Source of the DNA: Edaphobacter paludis
GTDB lineage: Bacteria; Acidobacteriota; Terriglobia; Terriglobales; Acidobacteriaceae
Assembly: GCF_039993895.1 (NCBI RefSeq)
Contig: NZ_CP121194.1
Span: 1,178,001 to 1,242,000 of the forward strand
Reading direction: 5' to 3'
DNA length: 64,000 bases
Shown: positions 1 through 7,271 of the stretch, one piece after another
How the letters are laid out: each line of letters opens with the position of its first letter
How positions within the stretch are numbered: position 1 is the stretch's first letter
The notes under the pieces: generated by a model
What the model was told of the DNA's origin: nothing
The model's database searches: none
Seen by the model: only the letters and a program-made list of their open reading frames with translations
Position numbers and translations under genes: made by a program

Positions 1-264
1 GTGGTGGCGGGCGCGGGAATGCTGCTGATGGATTTTCCGCCGCACTGGATGGATCCCGAGCCTGTGCGTGCGTATCTGCTGAATTTCTATGTCAATCCTG
101 AATTTCGTGGGCATGGACTGGCGTATCGACTGCTAAAGATTGCGGTCGCAGAGGCGCGACGGCGAGGGATCAAGGTAATTTCGCTGCATGCATCGAAGTT
201 CGGCAAGCCACTGTATGAGCGCAACGGATTCAAGGCGACGAATGAGATGTTTCTGGTGGAGTAA
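1..264 (+). CDS. GNAT-family N-acetyltransferase, C-terminal part (5' end outside window)
   Basis: The first 87 codons visible are the C-terminal half of a GNAT acyl-CoA N-acyltransferase. The segment YVNPEFRGHGLAYRLLK is the acetyl-CoA pyrophosphate-binding motif A (Q/RxxGxG/A type: RGHGLA). It is followed by the helix AVAEARRRGIK, the strand VISLHAS, and the typical end KPLYERNGFKATNEMFL. The GTG at base 1 is probably internal, because the N-terminal strands of the fold are missing, so the true start lies before the window. The substrate cannot be inferred. A perfect hairpin just after the stop separates it from the convergent catalase gene. Confidence 0.8.
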   Translation: MVAGAGMLLMDFPPHWMDPEPVRAYLLNFYVNPEFRGHGLAYRLLKIAVAEARRRGIKVISLHASKFGKPLYERNGFKATNEMFLVE

Positions 265-268
265 AGAA

Positions 269-300
269 GATGTGGCGGAGGCCGGGTATTCCGCCACATC
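269..300. terminator. Bidirectional hairpin terminator between GNAT and catalase genes
   Basis: Perfect 11-bp inverted repeat GATGTGGCGGA / TCCGCCACATC with a 10-nt loop. It lies 5 bp after the GNAT stop and 10 bp after the stop of the convergent catalase gene. On the reverse strand it is followed by TCTTCTTTACT, a partial U-tract, so it probably serves both genes. Confidence 0.7.
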
Positions 301-310
301 GGCTTTGCCG

Positions 311-1261
311 CTATTGTTCGGGGGCGCTGCGGCGGCGGCGTCCGCTGATGAGGTAGACGGCGGCGCGCAGCTCGAGCAGGGGGTCGTCTGATGGTTCGAT
401 TCCATCCACCCGCGGGATGGGATCGAAGATGATGTGCTGCTGTTCGTGGGCGTTGTCGGCGACCGGTTTGGTGAGGCTAAGAGTACCGAGTTCAAGCTGG
501 GTGCGGTCCTCGGGCCAATGGATCGTGGCGTCGTCGGTGGCGTCTCCCGCGTTGGCGAGTTGGACCAGGATGCGGAATTTGATGGGGCCTTTGGCTACTC
601 TTTCGGCGATCTCGTCGAAGAGGTAGTTGGCACTCCTCGCTGCGGCTGCTGCGTCGTCTAGGAAGTCGTTGCCTGCTTCAGGAATGATGCGATAGCGCCC
701 GTAGCGGCGAACGCCCTCCCGGTTGGTGAATCGCATGGCGCTGACGCCGAAGTAGGATTCGCGGGCGAAGCTGGAGGGGTTGGGCTTGGCTGCCTGCACA
801 AAGGCTAGGGCGGCGGGGTGGGTGCCGAGGAAGGTCTCAATGGGTGTGGGGTGCGCGGCGGAGGGCCCGCTGGCGGCGACGGCGCGAAGAAATTCCAGAA
901 ACTCCTCCCCGGTGTGAGTGGGGAAGCCGTCGGTGGAGTGACTGATGATGTCGGTATGGGTGTGCTCGGCGAGGTGGAAGCGGATGGCGAGGCCGTGCGG
1001 GCTGGCGTTGGGGTCGTTGTCGGGGATCAGCGGGAGGCCGGTGGAGTTGGAGAATCGCACGGTGATTGGGGTGGAAGAGCGCAGTATATGGGGAGCGCGG
1101 CTGAGGGAGGCGGCGCTGGATGAGGGCGTAAATGTGCCCGTCAGCATGGTGCCTTTAGCATGGGCGGGGCGGAAGCCGGGATGTTCGCCGAAGATGGTTT
1201 CAAACTGCTTGAGCAGATCGTTGCTGAGGGCTAGAAGTTTTTCGTCGTTGGGAAGCGGCAT
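311..1261 (-). CDS. Small catalase-family peroxidase (SrpA-like)
   Basis: A 316-residue heme catalase-fold protein, much shorter than the roughly 480-residue clade catalases and typical of the minimal catalase/SrpA group. Visible landmarks are the distal histidine region HAKGTMLTGTF (His34), VRFSNSTGLP, the NDPNASPHGLAIRFH strand, SYFGVSAMRF, and near the C terminus RAAVY (Arg299, Tyr303), matching the RxxxY proximal heme-ligand motif. There is no signal peptide, so it should be cytoplasmic and act on H2O2 or organic peroxides. The start has an AAGGAG ribosome-binding site 7 nt upstream. It stands alone between convergent and tandem unrelated genes. Confidence 0.85.
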   Translation of the reverse strand: MPLPNDEKLLALSNDLLKQFETIFGEHPGFRPAHAKGTMLTGTFTPSSSAASLSRAPHILRSSTPITVRFSNSTGLPLIPDNDPNASPHGLAIRFHLAEHTHTDIISHSTDGFPTHTGEEFLEFLRAVAASGPSAAHPTPIETFLGTHPAALAFVQAAKPNPSSFARESYFGVSAMRFTNREGVRRYGRYRIIPEAGNDFLDDAAAAARSANYLFDEIAERVAKGPIKFRILVQLANAGDATDDATIHWPEDRTQLELGTLSLTKPVADNAHEQQHIIFDPIPRVDGIEPSDDPLLELRAAVYLISGRRRRSAPEQ

Positions 1262-1350
1262 GATGGATCTCCTTCATGAATGTTGCTGAAGTAAAGGGAG
1301 CCCCTGGGTCTGTTCATTATGCACGCGGAACGGAAGCTGAAGTGTGAATA

Positions 1351-3171
1351 TCAGACCTTGAGGCCAATCAATCGCATTAGTTCCACTCCATTGCTTTTAG
1401 TGACGACGCCGTCGCGCAGCTTGAAGTCGAACTTCATCTTGCCGTCTTCGATCTCGTCCTGCAGGTGCATGTTTTGCAGGCGACCTTCGCCCAAATGGTG
1501 CATGTCGGTGAGGGCGAGGTCGTGCGTGCTGACGATGCCGATTGCGCCGCTGTCGATCAATTCGCGCACGACGGCCTGGGCGCCGATGAGGCGGTCTTTG
1601 GAGTTGGTGCCCTGGAGGAGTTCGTCGAGAAGGAAGAGGACGGGTGGGTGCTGCTCGGCGAGGTCGCAGATGTGGCGCAGGCGGCGGATCTCGGCGTAGA
1701 AGCGGGAACTGCCTTCCTGGAGCGAGTCGTTGACGAGGATGCTTGCGCCTACGTGGAGAGGCGTCAGTTGCAGGCGCCGAGCGCGGACGGGTGCACCCGC
1801 CATGGCGAGGACGGTGTTTATGCCGACGGTGCGCATGAGCGTGCTCTTGCCGGACATATTGGAGCCGCTGATCAGTAGCGCTCGCGTTTTTCCGCTGATG
1901 CTGACGGTATTGCGGACGCACTTTGCAGCCGGGATGAGAGGATGTCCAAGCTCTTCGGCGTGGAAGGAGGGCGACCCTTCGAGGAATTCGGGGAAGGGGT
2001 CTGTGGGGTGCTCGTAGCTGTAGGTGGCGATGGAGAGGAGTGCTTCGATTTCGCCGACGGCGCTTAGCCATGAGCCGACTGCCTTGCCGTGGGCATTGCG
2101 CCATGCTTCTGCGGCAAAGGCGACTTGCACGGAGTACATGAGAGGGACGTCGAGCAGACGGACGAAGAAGTTGTCGCGTGATTCGATGTACTGGACGATT
2201 GTTTTGAGGTGCGCGATCGCCTTTGAGCCGAAGATGGTGTGCGAGGAGAGGTCCTGTTTGAGGGCTTGCAGCCGGGGAGAGTGGAATGGTTCGCGTTCGA
2301 TACGAGCCAATAGGGAGGATAGAAGTTGCAGGTCTGCGAGGGCGCGGTCGGTTCCGCTGAAGACTTTGTTCAGTTGTGCTTTGAGCGAAAAGGCGATGAA
2401 TGCCTCGATGACGAGAACGAGGAAGAATGGCGTCTTGATTCCTGTCTCGCCCCAGACGATGGCTCCGGCGATTGCGAGTATGGCGAGTAGGAGAGCAGTC
2501 CAGCGCAGGCTTTGTTGCTTCAACTGAATTGGCTGTTCAGCCCAATGCAGAAGGGCCTTGGGGTGGACCCCGGTCTTCAGCTTTTCGCCGTCTTCACCGA
2601 GAACGGCGATGTCTTCGCGGAGATCGAGGCGGCTGCGAAGTTCGGCAATGGCGGCATGGCGCTCGCGGATTTCGCCAACCGGAGACGGAGAGAGGAGCCA
2701 ATGCGTGAGCGTGTCTTCGCCCATGCAGGTGCGGGCCTGGGAGAGAAGCTCGAACAGACTGTCTTCTCCAAAGAGATCAAGGTCAGTTGCGTAGAGGCTG
2801 GTGGCAGCTTCGGCACGGGGGGCCTGCTGGCCGGTGCCGATCCAGCGGTCTTCGATGCGCGCTATTCCCTTGCGGTAGACGTCGGCGGCGCGCTGGGCCT
2901 GCGATTGTCTGCGAAGTATCTTTGCATGATAGGCGGCGACGGCGACGAACGCTGCGGCTGGGAGGAGAAGACACCACGCGGAGACAGCGTGCCGATAGAG
3001 GGACCACCAGGCGAGAAACAGTGCGGCCATGACGAGGAGAAGACGGAGATTTCCGAGCGAGCGGTGCACCTTTTCAAAGTGCACGACGGCGGCTTCGCGG
3101 GCCTGCTGACGTTGGCTATATTCTTCTGACGGCGAGGAGGCGATGGGAGCGGGCACAGTGGTTATTATCAC
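1351..3171 (-). CDS. Membrane-anchored MutS-related ATPase lacking the mismatch-recognition domain
   Basis: 606 residues. Two hydrophobic segments lie near the N terminus (about residues 43-85), followed by a MutS core-like helical region (YATDLDLFGEDSLFELL, then TCMGEDTLTHWLL) and a C-terminal MutS ATPase domain. That domain has Walker A GSNMSGKST (about 436-444), Walker B VLFLLDE followed by LLQGTNSKDR, and the switch STHDLAL. There is no MutS domain I (the mismatch-binding Phe-x-Glu domain), so classical mismatch repair is unlikely. Proteins of this type are annotated as MutS-family but have no settled role. It is divergent from ispD with a very short gap. Confidence 0.85.
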   Translation of the reverse strand: MIITTVPAPIASSPSEEYSQRQQAREAAVVHFEKVHRSLGNLRLLLVMAALFLAWWSLYRHAVSAWCLLLPAAAFVAVAAYHAKILRRQSQAQRAADVYRKGIARIEDRWIGTGQQAPRAEAATSLYATDLDLFGEDSLFELLSQARTCMGEDTLTHWLLSPSPVGEIRERHAAIAELRSRLDLREDIAVLGEDGEKLKTGVHPKALLHWAEQPIQLKQQSLRWTALLLAILAIAGAIVWGETGIKTPFFLVLVIEAFIAFSLKAQLNKVFSGTDRALADLQLLSSLLARIEREPFHSPRLQALKQDLSSHTIFGSKAIAHLKTIVQYIESRDNFFVRLLDVPLMYSVQVAFAAEAWRNAHGKAVGSWLSAVGEIEALLSIATYSYEHPTDPFPEFLEGSPSFHAEELGHPLIPAAKCVRNTVSISGKTRALLISGSNMSGKSTLMRTVGINTVLAMAGAPVRARRLQLTPLHVGASILVNDSLQEGSSRFYAEIRRLRHICDLAEQHPPVLFLLDELLQGTNSKDRLIGAQAVVRELIDSGAIGIVSTHDLALTDMHHLGEGRLQNMHLQDEIEDGKMKFDFKLRDGVVTKSNGVELMRLIGLKV

Positions 3172-3207
3172 TTACGGGTGTGCTCTATCTTGTATACTCC
3201 GTTGGTT

Positions 3208-3933
3208 ATGCGAGTTTTTGTGATTCTTCCGGCAGCAGGTATAGGGACGCGGATGGCCGCGCATGGAGCGATGGCCGTTGCGCCGAAGCAGTTTCTCGAG
3301 ATTAGCGGCGTGCCGGTACTGGTGCGTTCGGTGCAGGCGTTTCTTGCGGTACCGAAGGTGGACGCGGTCTATGTCGCGGTGCGGGCGCAGGAGAAGGATC
3401 GCCTGGAGGCCCAGATGAAGGAGTACAAGCTGGGCGATCGGGTGCATATGGTCGAGGGTGGCAACAATCGGCAGGAGTCGGTGGGCAATGCACTGGCGGC
3501 GCTGGAGTGCGCCGAGGACGATGTGGTGCTGGTGCATGACGCGGTGCGTCCGCTGATTGATCCGGCGACGATTGAGAGGACGATTGAAGCGGTGGTGAAG
3601 CACGGCGCGGCGATTGTAGGATTGCCCGCGGTGGACACGATCAAGCAGGTAGAGCGGACGGCCGATGGGGCGATTGTGACGTCGACCATTCCTCGGGAGC
3701 GCGTGGTGCTGGCGCAGACTCCGCAGGGAGCTCGTTTTGGCCTGTTGCGCCGGGCTTTTAAGGAAGCCGAGGCGGATGGATTTGCCGGAACCGACGAGGC
3801 AAGTGTGTTGGAGCGGGCTAGGATTGAGGTCGCCGTGGTGGCTGGCTCGGCGCGGAATTTTAAAATTACGCAGCCGGGGGACATTGAGCTGGCGGAGTTT
3901 TATCTGCGCGGCCACAGTGATTTGCGTGGATAA
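3208..3933 (+). CDS. ispD: 2-C-methyl-D-erythritol 4-phosphate cytidylyltransferase
   Basis: Catalyses CTP + MEP to CDP-ME, third step of the MEP isoprenoid pathway. Typical landmarks: VILPAAGIGTRM (nucleotide-binding loop), APKQFLEISGVPVL, GGNNRQESVGNAL, VLVHDAVRPLI, VDTIKQV, TPQGARFGLL, GTDEASVLE and KITQPGDIELAE. About 241 residues from the ATG at 3208. An in-frame GTG lies 10 codons upstream at 3178, but family alignments begin at MRVFVILPAAG. A TATACT box at 3192-3197 sits only 11 bp before this ATG and no Shine-Dalgarno is visible, so a leaderless transcript is possible. ispF follows after 148 bp. Confidence 0.93.
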   Translation: MRVFVILPAAGIGTRMAAHGAMAVAPKQFLEISGVPVLVRSVQAFLAVPKVDAVYVAVRAQEKDRLEAQMKEYKLGDRVHMVEGGNNRQESVGNALAALECAEDDVVLVHDAVRPLIDPATIERTIEAVVKHGAAIVGLPAVDTIKQVERTADGAIVTSTIPRERVVLAQTPQGARFGLLRRAFKEAEADGFAGTDEASVLERARIEVAVVAGSARNFKITQPGDIELAEFYLRGHSDLRG

Positions 3934-4030
3934 AAGGCGGCATCCCTTGAATATTTGTTTGGATGCAGTGGGACTTTGAATTTGACCCCCGTTAGAGTTC
4001 AAACAGTTCATACTTGAAGATGACAAACGA

Positions 4031-4060
4031 AATCCGCATTGATTCGTGTGAATCCGTGGT
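4031..4060 (+). repeat. Degenerate intergenic repeat, copy 1
   Basis: The words AATCCGCATTGATTCGTG and TGAATCCGTGG between ispD and ispF match the pattern AATCCGTGTGATCGGTG seen at three other intergenic places in this window (4711-4741, 15367-15390, 24835-24855). Confidence 0.45.
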
Positions 4061-4081
4061 CGATGCGTCGAGGAATCGCGA

Positions 4082-4696
4082 ATGGGTATGAGAATTGGAT
4101 ATGGGTTTGACTCGCACGCGTTCAAGGCGGGCGTACCGCTTGTGATTGGCGGGTTGGCAATCGAGCATAGCGAAGGGCTGGCCGGCCACTCGGACGGTGA
4201 TGTGCTGCTTCATGCCATTACGGATGCGCTACTGGGTGCGGTTTCGGCGGGCGATATCGGAACGTTCTTTCCTCCGAGCGATCCCCGCTGGAAGGGCGCA
4301 GCTTCGAGCGTGTTTTTGAAGACTGCTCTCGAAGAGGTGGCCACGTCGGGATACCGCATCGTCAATATCGACACGGTACTGGTGATGGCGCGGCCCAAGA
4401 TTGTACCCATTGCAGGCGAGCTGCGGGAGTCCGTGGCGGGGTTGCTGGGGGTGCAGCCGGGCGAGGTGGGCATCAAGGCCAAAACTCCCGAGGGCTTGAA
4501 TCAGGACCACGTCGCCGTGGCCCATGCGATGGTTCTGCTGGAGAGCCTGTCTGTTCCTGAGCCGGTGAAGAAGTTGTCCGCTACGGCGGATGTCGATGAG
4601 GTCAATCAGGTGGTCGAGAGTCTGGTGGAGGGAGTTCGGGATACGTCCGCGCTAGGGCGGAAGAGACCCGCCTTCGATGCAGATGATCTGACTTAG
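4082..4696 (+). CDS. ispF: 2-C-methyl-D-erythritol 2,4-cyclodiphosphate synthase with C-terminal extension
   Basis: Converts CDP-ME 2-phosphate to MEcPP in the MEP pathway. Visible: GYGFDSHAF (metal-binding Asp-x-His), GLAGHSDGDVLLHAITDALLGA (metal-binding His), GDIGTFFPPSDPRWKG, NIDTVLVMARPKI and the C-terminal KAKTPEGLNQ. A GAGGA sequence lies 7 nt before the ATG. At 204 residues it is about 45 longer than usual IspF (near 158). The extra tail (from about residue 160: VPEPVKKLSATADVDEVNQ onward) has no motif I recognise. It is separate from ispD, not fused as in some bacteria. Confidence 0.93.
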   Translation: MGMRIGYGFDSHAFKAGVPLVIGGLAIEHSEGLAGHSDGDVLLHAITDALLGAVSAGDIGTFFPPSDPRWKGAASSVFLKTALEEVATSGYRIVNIDTVLVMARPKIVPIAGELRESVAGLLGVQPGEVGIKAKTPEGLNQDHVAVAHAMVLLESLSVPEPVKKLSATADVDEVNQVVESLVEGVRDTSALGRKRPAFDADDLT

Positions 4697-4710
4697 GACT
4701 GCGAGAAACT

Positions 4711-4741
4711 TAATACCGATCGGCACCGATCACACGGATTT
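4711..4741 (-). repeat. Degenerate intergenic repeat, copy 2
   Basis: On the reverse strand it reads AATCCGTGTGATCGGTG then CCGATCGGT. It lies between ispF and the M14 peptidase and ends 5 bp before that start codon. Confidence 0.45.
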
Positions 4742-4746
4742 CTAGG

Positions 4747-6642
4747 ATGGCGGATTTGTTTTCTTTCATGCGGCTGTCAGCGTTGGTTTTGTGTTTGGGA
4801 TCGGTCGGTGCTGTGGCGCAGACGGTGGCGGATAGCAGTCTTCAGCCGCGTGCGGCTACTGCCTGCGTGCCGAGTGGGGATGCGACGTGGCTGACTCCGG
4901 CGGAGAAGAGTTGCTATGCCACCACACCCGACTATGACGACACGATGGCATATCTGCGGCGGGTGCAGGCGGCGGCTCCGGGGCAGGTGAAGATCGAGGG
5001 CTTTGGTAAGACGGGTGAGGGGCGCGAGCTAAATATTGTGATCGCCTCCCGCGACGGGATTTTTGATCCGGCGGCGATTCATGCGGCGAAGCGGCCAATC
5101 GTGCTGGTGCAAAATTCGATCCATGCGGGAGAGATGGATGGCAAGGATGCCTGTCTAGCCTTGTTTCGCGATATGGTGATCAACAAGACCAAGGCCGCGC
5201 TGTTGGACCGGGCGGTCTTCGTCTTTATCCCGATGTACAACGCCGACGGGCATGAGCGGCGCAGCCCGTACAACCGTATCAATCAGGATGGTCCAGCTGA
5301 GATGGGCTGGCGCGGAAATGGGACGAACCTGAATCTGAACCGCGATTACCTGAAGGCGGATACGCCGGAGACGCGGGCGTTTATGGCGATGTTTCATCAC
5401 TGGCTGCCGGATTTTTTTGTCGATGACCATGTGACCGACGGGGCGGATTATCAATACGATGTGACCTTCACGATCGACGATGGGCCGAACCTGCCACAAG
5501 GCACGGTGACGTGGGTGGATGACGTTGCGACGCCTGCGCTGGAGAAATATGTAGACGCTCATGGTCATCTGGCTTTTCCGACCTATATCAACCTGGTGAA
5601 TGACAACGATCCCGCGCAGGGATTGGGGTTCAATGACGATCCGCCGCGCTTTTCTACCGGATACATGGTGCTGGAGGGGCGGCCAGGGATGCTGGTCGAG
5701 CTGCATATGTTGAAGGACTACAAGACGCGAGTGACAGGGAACTACGAGATTCTCGCGGGCCTGATGGAGTTGATGAACCGTGATGCCGACAAGGTGATTG
5801 CGCTGAATGCGGCGGCGGATCAACAGGCCGATAGCTTGGGTGCGCACCCGCTGAGCAATACGAAGTTTCCGCTGGCCTTGGCATGGGGTGGGCAGACGAC
5901 TCCGGTGCTGTTTCGCGGGTACAAGTACACGCGCGAGTTGAGCGCGGTCTCAGGAGCGATGTGGGTGAAGTATTCGCATGAGCCGTGGAACGTCTCTCTG
6001 CCGATGCAGACAGGGTATAAGGTGACGGCGGAGGCAGCTCCTCCGGCGGCCTATATCATTCCGGCGCAGTGGACGGACGTGATTGGTGTGCTGGCGGCTC
6101 ACCAGGTAGAGATGAAGCGCACGACCAAGGCTTGGACGGGCAACGTCGAGACGTACCAGTGCACGGGGATGACGTGGCAGGAGCCTCCGTTTGAGGGACG
6201 GCATCCGACGTTCAATGGCGAGGCCGCGCACGATCCGGGCAAATTTGGGAGCTGCGTAATGATCCAGCAGAAGATGAGTTACCCGGCTGGCTCGGCGGTG
6301 GTGCGGCTGAATCAGCGGCTGTCGAGGGTGGTGATGGAGTGGCTGGAACCTGTGGCTCCGGATTCAGCATTGCAGTGGGGATTCTTCGACTCGATCTTTG
6401 AGCAGAAGGAGTATGGCGAGGCCTATGTGCTGGAGTCGCTGGCGCGGGAGATGATGGCAAAAGATCCGAAGCTGAAAGAAGAGTTTGAGAAGAAGGTGTC
6501 GAGCGATCCGGCGTTTGCCGGAGATGCCAAGGCGCGGCTGGAGTTTTTCTATGATCGCTCGCCGTGGTTCGCATCGAACCGTGTGGGACTATATCCGGTG
6601 GGCCGATTGAATGATGTAGAACAGCTTGGGGATTTCAAATGA
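4747..6642 (+). CDS. Secreted M14-family zinc carboxypeptidase-like protein
   Basis: A 631-residue exported protein. A signal peptide is seen within MRLSALVLCLGSVGAVAQ; an internal ATG at 4771 would give a cleaner signal start. The M14 fold follows: IHAGEMDGKDA carries the HxxE zinc ligands, NADGHERRSPYNRINQDGP is the substrate-binding Arg/Asn region, LNLNRDYLKADTPE follows, VDDHVTDGADYQYD supplies the third histidine, and VELHMLKDY is probably in the catalytic-Glu region. It presumably trims peptides in the periplasm. The stop overlaps the start of the next gene by 4 bp, implying translational coupling. Confidence 0.8.
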   Translation: MADLFSFMRLSALVLCLGSVGAVAQTVADSSLQPRAATACVPSGDATWLTPAEKSCYATTPDYDDTMAYLRRVQAAAPGQVKIEGFGKTGEGRELNIVIASRDGIFDPAAIHAAKRPIVLVQNSIHAGEMDGKDACLALFRDMVINKTKAALLDRAVFVFIPMYNADGHERRSPYNRINQDGPAEMGWRGNGTNLNLNRDYLKADTPETRAFMAMFHHWLPDFFVDDHVTDGADYQYDVTFTIDDGPNLPQGTVTWVDDVATPALEKYVDAHGHLAFPTYINLVNDNDPAQGLGFNDDPPRFSTGYMVLEGRPGMLVELHMLKDYKTRVTGNYEILAGLMELMNRDADKVIALNAAADQQADSLGAHPLSNTKFPLALAWGGQTTPVLFRGYKYTRELSAVSGAMWVKYSHEPWNVSLPMQTGYKVTAEAAPPAAYIIPAQWTDVIGVLAAHQVEMKRTTKAWTGNVETYQCTGMTWQEPPFEGRHPTFNGEAAHDPGKFGSCVMIQQKMSYPAGSAVVRLNQRLSRVVMEWLEPVAPDSALQWGFFDSIFEQKEYGEAYVLESLAREMMAKDPKLKEEFEKKVSSDPAFAGDAKARLEFFYDRSPWFASNRVGLYPVGRLNDVEQLGDFK

Positions 6643-6914
6643 GTGCAGGAGTGAGCGTGGAGTTTGCGGCTGTTGTAGTGGATATTCGCGAGGAATCGCG
6701 CGTGGCGGGGCGGCAGCGGTGGCAGATGGCGCTGGACCGAACGGAATTCCGTGCGGGCGATATGGGTGCGCTCGAAGCGGTTGCCCCGAGCGGCACAAAG
6801 CTCACGGTCCCGGTGCTTGGGGTCGTGGTGGACGCTGACGGCGAGGTATGGCATGTGGTGGAAAAGCCGCTGGCAGCAGGTACTGCAGTGACAGGTCGCG
6901 TGGACACGGTTTGA
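6639..6914 (+). CDS. Hypothetical 91-residue protein coupled to the M14 peptidase
   Basis: Starts in an ATGA overlap with the stop of the M14 peptidase gene, so it is probably co-translated. It has 91 residues, no signal peptide and no membrane segment. It is rich in beta-branched residues with alternating short strands (VEFAAVVVDI, LTVPVLGVVVDADGEVWHVVEKPL, TAVTGRV), suggesting a small beta-domain. I do not recognise a family. The only functional hint is the coupling to the peptidase. Confidence 0.65.
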   Translation: MSAGVSVEFAAVVVDIREESRVAGRQRWQMALDRTEFRAGDMGALEAVAPSGTKLTVPVLGVVVDADGEVWHVVEKPLAAGTAVTGRVDTV

Positions 6915-6917
6915 GCT

Positions 6918-6946
6918 TTGAGCGGTGGGCTGCTTGCTGATACACT
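6918..6946 (+). promoter_or_regulatory. Predicted sigma-70-type promoter for the tRNA-Ala/tRNA-Gly unit
   Basis: TTGAGC (6918-6923), a 17-bp spacer, then TACACT (6941-6946). Each box matches 4 of 6 consensus positions. The expected transcription start is about 55 bp upstream of tRNA-Ala. This is inference from sequence only. Confidence 0.45.
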
Positions 6947-7007
6947 CGGAGATGTCGTTTGACAGTGCGCGCGCCCGCGAAGGCGGATTGCGATGCGCAT
7001 CTGGTGG

Positions 7008-7083
7008 GGGGCTGTAGCTCAGCTGGGAGAGCGCCTCGTTCGCAACGAGGAGGTCAGCGGTTCGATCCCGCTCAGCTCCACCA
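7008..7083 (+). tRNA. tRNA-Ala (anticodon CGC)
   Basis: 76-nt cloverleaf with encoded CCA. The acceptor GGGGCTG pairs with CAGCTCC (one G-U). D-arm GCTC/GAGC, anticodon stem CCTCG/CGAGG with loop TTCGCAA giving anticodon CGC, and T-arm AGCGG-TTCGATC-CCGCT. It is followed 21 bp later by tRNA-Gly in the same orientation. Confidence 0.95.
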
Positions 7084-7104
7084 AAATATCGCCTGGATGG
7101 ATGG

Positions 7105-7179
7105 GCGGGAGTAGTTCAGTGGCAGAACGTCAGCTTCCCAAGCTGAATGTCGCCGGTTCGATCCCGGTCTCCCGCTCCA
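7105..7179 (+). tRNA. tRNA-Gly (anticodon CCC)
   Basis: 75-nt cloverleaf with encoded CCA. The acceptor GCGGGAG pairs with CTCCCGC. Anticodon stem TCAGC/GCTGA with loop TTCCCAA giving anticodon CCC, and T-arm GCCGG-TTCGATC-CCGGT. Probably co-transcribed with the preceding tRNA-Ala. Confidence 0.95.
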
Positions 7180-7217
7180 AAGCTCGATATCCGACAAGCC
7201 TTAAAAATATGAGCACT

Positions 7218-7257
7218 AAAGCAAAATGCATCGACTGGAGTCGATGCGTTTTGCTTT
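7218..7257. terminator. Strong bidirectional terminator after tRNA genes and S41 protease
   Basis: A near-perfect 19-bp inverted repeat whose arms begin AAAGCAAAATGC and end GCGTTTTGCTTT (one G-T). It has A-tracts on one side and T-tracts on the other. It lies between the tRNA unit and the convergent protease stop at 7272, so it can terminate both transcripts. Confidence 0.85.
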
Positions 7258-7271
7258 GGATGGAACTGTTG

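Noticed and set aside
3172-4125. 317-codon reverse-strand open frame opposite ispD
   Set aside because: It lies antisense to a clear ispD, has a biased composition rich in Arg/His/Leu and no domain; it is a shadow of high-GC coding sequence.
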